Below are positions 5,693-11,831 of a DNA stretch of 11,831 nt, piece by piece. Under the pieces are notes generated by a model. The model saw nothing but the letters and a program-made list of their open reading frames with translations, made no database searches and was not told where the DNA came from. The first letter of the stretch is position 1. Each line of letters opens with the position of its first letter. The translations under genes and the position numbers were made by a program. The DNA comes from Thermofilaceae archaeon (GTDB taxonomy: Archaea; Thermoproteota; Thermoprotei; Thermofilales; B69-G16): the NCBI GenBank assembly GCA_027017165.1, contig JALURF010000090.1, forward strand, positions 1-11,831, written 5' to 3'.

Positions 5693-5706
5693 CGAAATTT
5701 TATTAA
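5693..5706 (+). promoter_or_regulatory. TATA promoter of the orphan membrane protein gene
   Basis: CGAAATTTTATTAA combines a possible BRE (CGAA) with a TATA-like box centred near 5701, about 34 nt before the ATG at 5735. The predicted leader is under 10 nt, with no clear GGTG site, so the message may be nearly leaderless. Confidence 0.45.
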
Positions 5707-5734
5707 GGATAATCAATTATTACTATTTAGATGA

Positions 5735-6496
5735 ATGATGGCCGAGAAGGAGTACGCCACCTTTTCCAAACTATACGTGATTTTAGTAGTTGTGATTGCA
5801 TTCACATATCTAGGATGTATAGTGCTCGGAGAACAGATATTCGCTAAAGTTGCTCTTATACTCTCAACCTTAGTCTTTTTAGTTTCCGGAATTTTCCCCT
5901 ACTGGTATTTCAGCGAAAGAGAATTAAAAAATATTTATTTCAACTTAGTGATAGCTGCTTCTTCTCTACTAGCCTCAGAGTCAATCTATCTCTTAGTCTA
6001 CGTGCATCCGGAACTTTACATCCTCATTTTAGTGGCTATGGGTATACTACAGATACCCTTCTACGTATTTTTTGCTCTTTGTATATCTGCTTTCATAAAC
6101 TTTTGGGTCGTACCTTCTGAGAAAAAAGCTACTATAGGCAGGATATACCTGGCCTCTTTTATTTCACTAATATCCTTCCTATTGTTAAACACTTACTTAT
6201 ACATAGCTAGTGGAAAACTAGTATTTGGAGAACCCATAATATACGCTATAGCTGGCAGCCTAGATGCATTTTTCATTCCACTCCTAGTATATACTTTTCA
6301 CACGTTCAGGAAAAGCATATTCGAACTTTCTTGGACGCTAGTACTGGCGGGTATTATAATGGAGTTCTTAGGCAATTTTGGGTATAACTTAGCTTTAATA
6401 TATTCTCTCCCTCTCCCCCTCATAAGACTTTTCGAGGTATTGAGCATAGGAGGTTATCTTATAGCGGGCTACGGATTTATACAACAAATATTTTAG
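5735..6496 (+). CDS. Polytopic membrane protein of unknown function, about eight membrane segments
   Basis: I do not recognise a family in this 253-aa protein. It is hydrophobic throughout, with likely membrane helices at about 13-32, 36-59, 67-90, 94-126 (long, perhaps two), 137-159, 167-190, 198-224 and 229-253. Loops are short; the most polar are KKATIGR (130-136) and HTFRKSIFE (189-197). No catalytic motif, ATP-binding site or metal cluster is visible. The even spread of helices, with acidic, aromatic and Asn residues inside them (ASESIYLL, FLGNFGYN), recalls seven-helix sensor modules of archaeal signalling proteins, but there is no attached kinase or effector domain. Start is ATG at 5735 or the next ATG at 5738; upstream ATGA gives little help. 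Its 3' end overlaps the convergent ABC ATPase gene by 4 nt, so little space remains for terminators. Confidence 0.75.
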   Translation: MMAEKEYATFSKLYVILVVVIAFTYLGCIVLGEQIFAKVALILSTLVFLVSGIFPYWYFSERELKNIYFNLVIAASSLLASESIYLLVYVHPELYILILVAMGILQIPFYVFFALCISAFINFWVVPSEKKATIGRIYLASFISLISFLLLNTYLYIASGKLVFGEPIIYAIAGSLDAFFIPLLVYTFHTFRKSIFELSWTLVLAGIIMEFLGNFGYNLALIYSLPLPLIRLFEVLSIGGYLIAGYGFIQQIF

Positions 6497-7479
6497 GAAA
6501 CTAGATGACAAGCGACCATATGACCTTTCTCAACTTCGGTTAGTAATGGCTCTTTCTTTAAACACTCTCTACCAGCTAACGGACAACGCGGGTTAAAACG
6601 ACAGCCGACGGGCACGTCTATAGGAGATACAGGGACTTCTCCTTTAATAGGTATTTTCCTCCCCCTTCTCTCAGGATTTGGAACTGGAACAGCGGATAGT
6701 AAAGCTCTAGTATACGGGTGTAAAGGCTCAGTGAGTATCTTCTTGGCGGGGCCCATCTCCACTATCTTACCTAAGTACATCACGGCTATCCTATCGCTTA
6801 TATACTTGGCTATCGCCAACTCATGAGTTATAAAGAGGTAAGTTAACCCCAATTCCTCTTTAAATTTCAGCATAAGCCTGAGAATGGAGGCTTTAAGAGA
6901 TACGTCTATCATAGAGACCGGCTCGTCCGCCACTATGAACTCAGGTTTTAAAATCATAGCCCTGGCAATGGCGACTCTCTGTCTCTGTCCTCCGCTTAAA
7001 TCCTTCGGGTATAGATTATAGAATTTCTCTGGAGGAGTCAAACCGACCTCAGCGAGCATTCTCAACGCCTCCTCTCTAGCCTCTCCGCCGCTAGCCACGC
7101 CGTGAATCTCTAAAGGATGCTTAACGGCATCTCCTATCTTCATCCTAGGATTTAAAGAGGCGTACGGGTCTTGAAATATAGGCTGTACTCTCCGCCTAAA
7201 CTCTCTCAACTCGGCTCCTTTCAGAGCTGTTATATCCATCCCGTCATAGAGTATCCTACCCGAGGTCGGCTCGATAAGCCTTAATATTAGCCGCCCGGTA
7301 GTGGTCTTTCCGCAACCCGTTTCACCCGCTATGGTAAATATTTCCCCCTGTCTAATAGTGAAAGAAATGCCATCTACGGCTCTAACCCATTTTCTCTCTC
7401 GCGTTAAGAGCTTTTCAATAAATGTCTTTTCGAGAGGGAAGTACTTTTTTAAATTTTCTACTCTAACCAGCTCAACCAT
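6493..7479 (-). CDS. Opp/Dpp-type ABC importer ATPase, OppF/DppF-like
   Basis: This 328-aa protein is the second ATPase of a peptide/oligosaccharide ABC importer. Walker A is GETGCGKTT (52-60), Q-loop Gln103, signature LSGGQ (161-165), Walker B FIVADEP (181-187) and switch His219. The C-terminal extension EPLHPYTRALLSAVP (251-265), followed by Cys293, 299, 306 and 324, is the oligopeptide-transporter domain; the four-Cys pattern matches that reported to hold an Fe-S cluster in related importer ATPases. It is last in the operon. ATG at 7479 lies inside the end of the preceding ATPase gene (8-nt overlap), indicating coupled translation. It pairs with the OppD-like ATPase on the cytoplasmic face of the permeases. 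Length and motifs are normal. Confidence 0.93.
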   Translation of the reverse strand: MVELVRVENLKKYFPLEKTFIEKLLTRERKWVRAVDGISFTIRQGEIFTIAGETGCGKTTTGRLILRLIEPTSGRILYDGMDITALKGAELREFRRRVQPIFQDPYASLNPRMKIGDAVKHPLEIHGVASGGEAREEALRMLAEVGLTPPEKFYNLYPKDLSGGQRQRVAIARAMILKPEFIVADEPVSMIDVSLKASILRLMLKFKEELGLTYLFITHELAIAKYISDRIAVMYLGKIVEMGPAKKILTEPLHPYTRALLSAVPVPNPERRGRKIPIKGEVPVSPIDVPVGCRFNPRCPLAGRECLKKEPLLTEVEKGHMVACHLVS

Positions 7480-8422
7480 ATAGAAAACACCTCACGATCC
7501 TATTTTTCACCTTGACTTCAGGCGGTTCTTTCTGCTCGCATATCTCCATTTTCTCTTTGCATCTTGGCGCGAATCTACAGCCGGGGGGCGGGTTAGATAG
7601 GTCTGGAGGGTCTCCGGGTATATAGTGGAGTTTCATATCGGCCAGCTCTATGTTGGGGACGGCCTCCATCAAGCCTTTAGTATAGGGGTGAAGGGGCTCT
7701 TTATATATCTCATAGCTAGAAGCGAATTCTACAAGTTGCCCGGCGTACATAACTCCTATTTTATCGGCTATCTCCATAGCCACGCTAATATCGTGGGTTA
7801 TAAGTATAATAGATAGCCTCAACTCCCTCCTAAGCCTTTCAAAGAGCTTCATAATTTGCGCCTGTACTATAACGTCTAGAGCCGTGGTAGGCTCGTCTGC
7901 TATCAACAGGCTTGGATTCGTCGATATAGCCATGGCTATCATAGATCTCTGCCTCATTCCCCCGCTGAACTGGTGGGGGTAATCGTGGAATCTCTCCCCG
8001 CCTATACCAACCATCTCTAGGTATTTCTTAGCCATTTCCACAGCCTCATTTTTCGATACTTCTCGGTGGGCCATTATAGTCTCGACCAGTTGATCGCCTA
8101 TACGCATTAAAGGATCCAGAGAGGTGAGGGGGTCTTGGAAAACCATAGATATTTCAGCTCCTCTAATTTTCTCCATCTCCTTCTCATTTAACTGAACTAG
8201 GTCTCTACTCTTGAAAAATATAGAACCTTCAACTATCCTTCCCGGCGGAGGGATTAGCTTGAGGATCGAGAGTCCTAGAGTCGATTTCCCCGAGCCTGAT
8301 TCACCGACCAGTCCTATGATCTCCCCCTTCTCAATTCTGAGACTCACGCCGTCTACAGCTTTAACTACGCTATCGGGGAGGAAGTAGTAAGTTTTTAACC
8401 CTATTATATCGAGTAGAGCCAC
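7472..8422 (-). CDS. Opp/Dpp-type ABC importer ATPase, OppD/DppD-like
   Basis: This 316-aa protein is the first ATPase of the importer. Walker A is GESGSGKST (40-48), Q-loop Gln96, signature FSGGMRQR (152-159), Walker B LLIADEP (172-178) and switch His210. The C-terminal oligopeptide domain includes EPLHPYTKGLMEAVP (242-256) and Cys282, 288, 295 and 312, a possible Fe-S site. The frame stays open upstream to an ATG at 8527, but that would run 103 nt into the permease gene and add residues unlike the family. GTG at 8422 is chosen because VALLDIIGLKTYY is a normal N terminus, it lies 2 nt after the permease stop, and GAGGCGG precedes it. Together with the OppF-like protein it would form the ATP-hydrolysing dimer. 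Confidence 0.92.
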   Translation of the reverse strand: MALLDIIGLKTYYFLPDSVVKAVDGVSLRIEKGEIIGLVGESGSGKSTLGLSILKLIPPPGRIVEGSIFFKSRDLVQLNEKEMEKIRGAEISMVFQDPLTSLDPLMRIGDQLVETIMAHREVSKNEAVEMAKKYLEMVGIGGERFHDYPHQFSGGMRQRSMIAMAISTNPSLLIADEPTTALDVIVQAQIMKLFERLRRELRLSIILITHDISVAMEIADKIGVMYAGQLVEFASSYEIYKEPLHPYTKGLMEAVPNIELADMKLHYIPGDPPDLSNPPPGCRFAPRCKEKMEICEQKEPPEVKVKNRIVRCFLYG

Positions 8423-8424
8423 CG

Positions 8425-9270
8425 CTACCGCCTCTCGGGATTTAATAGCTCGTTTAAACCTTCGCCTAGTAGGCTGAATCCCAAAGCTAATAGTACTATC
8501 ATCAAGCCGGGGAAAGTGGAAACCCACCAGTAGCCAGCCAGCAAGTTGCGCTGACCGTTTTTCAGATCAAAACCCCAATCGGGTATAGGGGCTGGTACTC
8601 CAAGTCCCAGAAAGCTTAAACCAGCTTCAGTTAACACGGCGTCCGCCACGTTCATAGAGAAGACTACTGGAATTATTACTGAGACGTTTGGGAAAATGTA
8701 GTCGAAGAGTATGGTTTTATGGCTGGCTCCCATGGCTATCGCAGCTTCCACGTATAGGCTGTTCTTCACGCTCAAAGTCTGTCCTCTCACCATTCTAAAA
8801 TATGTTGGGATGTAGACCACGGATATCGAAACTATAGTGTTGACTATCCCGGGGCCGAGCATAGCGGCGACCGCTATGGCCAATATCAAACCGGGGAAAG
8901 AGTAGAGGCTATCCATAACTATAGAAAGTACTCTGTCTATTTTCCCTCCGAAATAGCCCGATACCAGCCCTAGCGTAGAGCCTACTACGAGCGAAACCAG
9001 TGTGGATGTCAACACAACTATCATTACAGTTCTCGAGCCATACAAAATTCTACTATACACGTCACGACCTAGGTTATCGGTCCCCATTATATGCTTTGGA
9101 GAAGGGGGCAATAACGCCTTATCTACCGAGATGTATGGATCATAAGGAGCTATGTAGGGGGCGAGTAAAGCCATAAACAAAATGAATAAAACTATAGCTA
9201 AGCCAGTTATTGTTAAGAGGAAATCTATTTTCCTCTTCTTGTAAATTTTCACTAAAATAGCGGCGAGCAT
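8425..9270 (-). CDS. Opp/Dpp-type ABC importer permease, OppC/DppC-like
   Basis: This 281-aa permease has the DppC signature: an N-terminal membrane helix at about 17-41, then MGTDNLGRDVYSRILYGSR (62-80) before the core helices. The cytoplasmic EAA loop EAAIAMGASHKTILFDYIFPN at 175-195 contacts an ATPase subunit. Core helices follow at about 83-106, 126-158, 193-222 and 250-270. A GTG at 9276 is in frame, but ATG at 9270 is preferred because GGTG (9276-9279) then sits five bases upstream as ribosome binding site, 9 nt after the stop of the other permease. The stop is 2 nt before the ATPase gene. It forms the membrane channel with the DppB-like subunit. Confidence 0.92.
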   Translation of the reverse strand: MLAAILVKIYKKRKIDFLLTITGLAIVLFILFMALLAPYIAPYDPYISVDKALLPPSPKHIMGTDNLGRDVYSRILYGSRTVMIVVLTSTLVSLVVGSTLGLVSGYFGGKIDRVLSIVMDSLYSFPGLILAIAVAAMLGPGIVNTIVSISVVYIPTYFRMVRGQTLSVKNSLYVEAAIAMGASHKTILFDYIFPNVSVIIPVVFSMNVADAVLTEAGLSFLGLGVPAPIPDWGFDLKNGQRNLLAGYWWVSTFPGLMIVLLALGFSLLGEGLNELLNPERR

Positions 9271-9279
9271 AACCACACC

Positions 9280-10290
9280 TCAGTACCTTATTCTAGGATC
9301 TATTAAAGCGTAGACTATATCGACTGCTAAGCTGACGAATGAAACTAGTATAGCATAAAACACTATAGTTCCTTGAACGGTCGTATAATCTCTATACTCT
9401 ATCCTCTCCATGAGGAAAGTCCCCATCCCCGGCCAGGAGAAAGTAGTCTCCGTCAGCACAGCTCCGGCTAAAAGTATCGCGAACTGTAGCCCCATCATGG
9501 TCAGTATAGGTATGAAGGCGTTCTTTAAAGCGTGTTCCAGTAATATCTTAGCTTCAGGTATGCCTCTAGCCTTCAACGCTCTTATAAAATCTCTAGATAA
9601 CACATCCAACATGCTGGACCTCACAAGTCTGGTGTATACTCCGGAAAGCACAATCCCCAGAGTTATAGAGGGAAGTATCAAATACCTAATTGAAGTTACT
9701 AAACCTCTAAAGTTTAAAGTCAAGATGCTGTCCAAGACGTAGAGCCCCGTGATGGTCTGAATATCAACTAAGGGAGATTTCCTACCGGCTACGGGCAGCC
9801 AGCGCAAATAAACTCCGAAAATCAGCTGAAGCAACATTCCGAGAAGCGGGATAAACAGCGAGTAAGCCACTATACTAAATACTCTAAGGGTGACGTCTAC
9901 TTTTCCCGATTTCACAGATGAGGCTATACCAGTAGCTAATCCTATAAGGACGCTTACTATAAACGCGGATATCGAAAGCTCTAGAGTAGCCGGAAACCTA
10001 TCCATAATCTCGCGCAGTACTGGGCGTCTCCCCCAGATCATAGACCGCCCAAAATCGAGTCTTAAAATCCCCGCTACGTAGTCTATGTACTGGGCCCATA
10101 GAGGCTTATTCAAGCCCAGCTGTTCTCTAAGCTTCTCTATTTGTTCTTCGCTAGCTTTCATACCGACGATGGCCAGCACCGGATCCCCGGGTAGAATTCT
10201 CAGAATGACGAATACCACGGTTAGCAAGATGAATATCATGGGTATTGAAAGGATAAGCCTCGAAATTACATAGACCTTTAGTGAAGCCAC
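9280..10290 (-). CDS. Opp/Dpp-type ABC importer permease, OppB/DppB-like
   Basis: This 336-aa permease has the DppB layout: first membrane helix at about 9-32 followed by RILPGDPV, then the external region with LREQLGLNKPLWAQYIDY (54-71) and LDFGRS (78-83), both family hallmarks. Core helices lie at about 103-126, 136-162, 204-224, 260-281 and 307-331. The EAA loop is DFIRALKARGIPEAK (234-248) with LKNAFIP. The C-terminal YALIDPRIRY is typical. Start is GTG at 10290 with GGGGGGTG just upstream, and no better start is seen. It follows the binding-protein gene by 47 nt, the only real gap in the operon, which may carry a weak terminator and an internal promoter. Confidence 0.93.
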   Translation of the reverse strand: MASLKVYVISRLILSIPMIFILLTVVFVILRILPGDPVLAIVGMKASEEQIEKLREQLGLNKPLWAQYIDYVAGILRLDFGRSMIWGRRPVLREIMDRFPATLELSISAFIVSVLIGLATGIASSVKSGKVDVTLRVFSIVAYSLFIPLLGMLLQLIFGVYLRWLPVAGRKSPLVDIQTITGLYVLDSILTLNFRGLVTSIRYLILPSITLGIVLSGVYTRLVRSSMLDVLSRDFIRALKARGIPEAKILLEHALKNAFIPILTMMGLQFAILLAGAVLTETTFSWPGMGTFLMERIEYRDYTTVQGTIVFYAILVSFVSLAVDIVYALIDPRIRY

Positions 10291-10306
10291 TTAACACCCC
10301 CCATTT

Positions 10307-10337
10307 GGAATGAAAAAGAAATGTTGGAATTTAAAAG
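10307..10337 (-). promoter_or_regulatory. Possible attenuating T-tract and internal promoter before the permease gene
   Basis: Read on the minus strand, the gap after the binding-protein stop begins CTTTTAAATTCC, which resembles a TATA box (about 10329-10337) and would start transcription near 10307, leaving a 17-nt leader with GGGGGGTG. A T-rich run, TTTCTTTTTC (10312-10321), follows and could end part of the upstream transcripts. Either would let the binding protein be made at a different level from the membrane subunits. Confidence 0.35.
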
Positions 10338-11831
10338 CTACTCTTTGTATATCAGCCAGTACCTCAGCAACATGTAAGGGTCTATGATTATTCCTTTAAC
10401 GTTCTTCTTAGCCACAACGTAAAGCTTACCCTGGAATATAGGCACTATAGGAGCGTCGTCGGCGAGCATTTTCTGCACTTCAGCGTATAACTCAGCTCTC
10501 TTATCCCGGCTACTCTCTACTTGAGCCTGCTCGAGCAGGACGTCCATATCCGGATTGCTGTACGGCTTGCCGAGCCATCTGTTTGAATCTGTGTGCAGGA
10601 ACGGGAATAGGAAGTTGTCCGGGTCTAGGTAGTCTGGATACCATCCATATAGCGTTACTGGCAATCCTTGCTCTCTAGTCAGCTGTAGGTAGGTCGACCA
10701 CTCAGCGCTCTTGATAACTACTTCAACCATGCCGGTTTTCTCCCAGCTCTCCTTTATTAAAGCAGCTACATCGGCTTCCGTGCTGCCGTAGTGGCTCGGC
10801 GTGTACCAGAGCTCTATCTTAAGCTTATTCTCCTCCGAATATCCAGCTTTCTTCAGCAACTCTTTAGCTAGGTCGTAGTTTGGCCCTTCTCCATACTTAT
10901 CTTTGAAAGCGTCGATGTGGCCCCACATGCCCGCGGGTACAAGGCTGTAGAGCGGTGTAACCGTGCCTAGGAATACTCTATCGACTATCGCCTTCCTATC
11001 TAAGGCGGCGGCGAGGGCTTGTCTTACCAGTTTATTGTCCAGAGGTGGTATATTGGTGTTAAAGACGATGTACCGGATAAAGGCTCCTTTACCCTCTATA
11101 ACTTGGAAGTCTCCTTTCTTCTTCAAATCTACGATATCGGATGGGTTTAGCGTTCTCCACGCGATATCTATTTCGCCGCTCTCTAACGCAAGCCTTAGAG
11201 CGGTCGCGTCTTTATAGAATTTTATAATAATTTTCTCGGTTTTCGGCTTTTCGTAGTAGTTCGGGTTGGCCTTCAACACCAATTCTTGATCTCTAACGAA
11301 CTTCTCTATAATGTAGGGGCCAATACCGCCAGCAGTATTATCTGGCGAAACTTCATCCGCTGGATACGAGTTGGGAGATATCGGGAAGTAGGTCGGAACA
11401 GCTAGAACCGCCTTATAGAAGGCCACGGGCTGGAACAGAGTTATCTTAAGAGTATACTTATCGAGCACATCCACGCTCTCTACGAAATCGGTCACGAACC
11501 AAGCCGGGTCTCCTTCTATTCTCTTAACTCTCTCGATAGACCATTTAGCAACCTCTGCCGTGAGCTCAGTTCCATCTCTAAATTTTAAGCCTTTCTTAAG
11601 TTTTAGAATCCACACTTTTCCTCCTTCTCGAACCTCGTAGTCCTCCGCCAATCCGGGAACAAGCTCAAGGGTTTCGGGCTCATACTTGAAGAAACCTTCG
11701 CCTATATTGCTTAAAACCTCCCACGTAAAGAAGTCGTAAGCCATCGCCGGGTCTAGATCGGTAACCTTATCGGTCGTTCCTATGATTATTACTTTCTCCT
11801 CAGGAGCTGGACCTTTTACGAAGAAATAGCC
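10338..11831 (-). CDS. Extracellular solute-binding protein family 5 (OppA/DppA-like), N terminus beyond the window
   Basis: At least 497 residues of a family 5 solute-binding protein (SBP_bac_5, PF00496) are visible. Although an ATG occurs at 11744, the frame is open to the window edge and the residues before it (VIIIGTTDKVTDLDPAM) are the normal mature N terminus of the family, so the true start and the signal peptide or lipobox lie off the right edge. Family motifs follow: GEGFFKYEPETLELVPGLAE, FRDGTELTAEVAKWSIERV, and FNTNIPPLDNKLVRQALAAA followed by LDRKAIV, then LYGWYPDYLDPDNFLFPF. The C terminus ends LLRYWLIYKE with no membrane anchor, so anchoring, if any, must be N-terminal. It delivers substrate to the adjacent permeases. 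The ligand may be a peptide or an oligosaccharide; archaeal members are known for both. Confidence 0.92.
   Translation of the reverse strand, partial: GYFFVKGPAPEEKVIIIGTTDKVTDLDPAMAYDFFTWEVLSNIGEGFFKYEPETLELVPGLAEDYEVREGGKVWILKLKKGLKFRDGTELTAEVAKWSIERVKRIEGDPAWFVTDFVESVDVLDKYTLKITLFQPVAFYKAVLAVPTYFPISPNSYPADEVSPDNTAGGIGPYIIEKFVRDQELVLKANPNYYEKPKTEKIIIKFYKDATALRLALESGEIDIAWRTLNPSDIVDLKKKGDFQVIEGKGAFIRYIVFNTNIPPLDNKLVRQALAAALDRKAIVDRVFLGTVTPLYSLVPAGMWGHIDAFKDKYGEGPNYDLAKELLKKAGYSEENKLKIELWYTPSHYGSTEADVAALIKESWEKTGMVEVVIKSAEWSTYLQLTREQGLPVTLYGWYPDYLDPDNFLFPFLHTDSNRWLGKPYSNPDMDVLLEQAQVESSRDKRAELYAEVQKMLADDAPIVPIFQGKLYVVAKKNVKGIIIDPYMLLRYWLIYKE

Noticed and set aside
8423..8527. N-terminal extension of the OppD-like ATPase from ATG 8527
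   Set aside because: The extra residues lie within the permease gene and do not resemble the family; GTG 8422 gives the normal N terminus.
11744..11831. Start of the solute-binding protein at ATG 11744
   Set aside because: Family-like sequence continues in frame upstream to the window edge, so the gene is truncated rather than starting there.

Overview
The window looks like chromosomal DNA of an anaerobic, probably thermophilic archaeon, most likely Thermoproteota (Crenarchaeota-like). The reasons are archaeal promoters (TATA boxes about 25 nt before the expected transcript start), GGTG-type ribosome binding sites, use of ATG, GTG and TTG starts, heavy use of AGA/AGG/ATA/CTA codons, and archaeal families (paired MinD-type ATPases with inserted ferredoxin domains, DUF134, a COG3379-like phosphatase-superfamily protein). 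The species cannot be fixed from the sequence alone.

Region 1 (1-3015) is the most unusual part. Two tandem P-loop ATPases with inserted ferredoxin domains open the window. The first is cut by the window edge, carries a single-base frameshift and has Phe in place of one iron-sulfur Cys; the second is intact with all eight Cys. They converge on a small minus-strand operon of two aromatic-rich miniproteins: 61 aa rich in Met and Tyr, and 92 aa with 15 Trp. Across a 149-nt divergent regulatory region lies a 110-aa DUF5320-like protein with a Pro/Gln/Tyr-rich half and a charged coiled-coil half. After a poorly coding stretch comes a DUF134 DNA-binding protein whose N-terminal tail has the same Trp/Arg/Gly character as the small proteins. 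An 18-bp near-palindrome overlaps the minus-strand promoter, and an exact 10-nt half-site lies beside the plus-strand promoter. I read this as one regulated redox/metal-cluster module of unknown function.

Region 2 (3016-6496) holds three separately promoted plus-strand genes: a phosphodiesterase/phosphatase of the alkaline phosphatase superfamily, an HtpX-like M48 membrane zinc protease that may be leaderless, and an orphan integral membrane protein with about eight hydrophobic segments.

Region 3 (6493-11831, minus strand) is a complete Opp/Dpp-type ABC importer operon in the order binding protein, two permeases, two ATPases. The binding protein runs off the right edge, so its signal peptide and the main operon promoter are not visible. 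The ATPases overlap or nearly abut their upstream genes, which suggests translational coupling. The importer could carry peptides or, as in several thermophilic archaea, oligosaccharides.

No tRNA, rRNA, CRISPR array, insertion sequence or prophage gene was seen.
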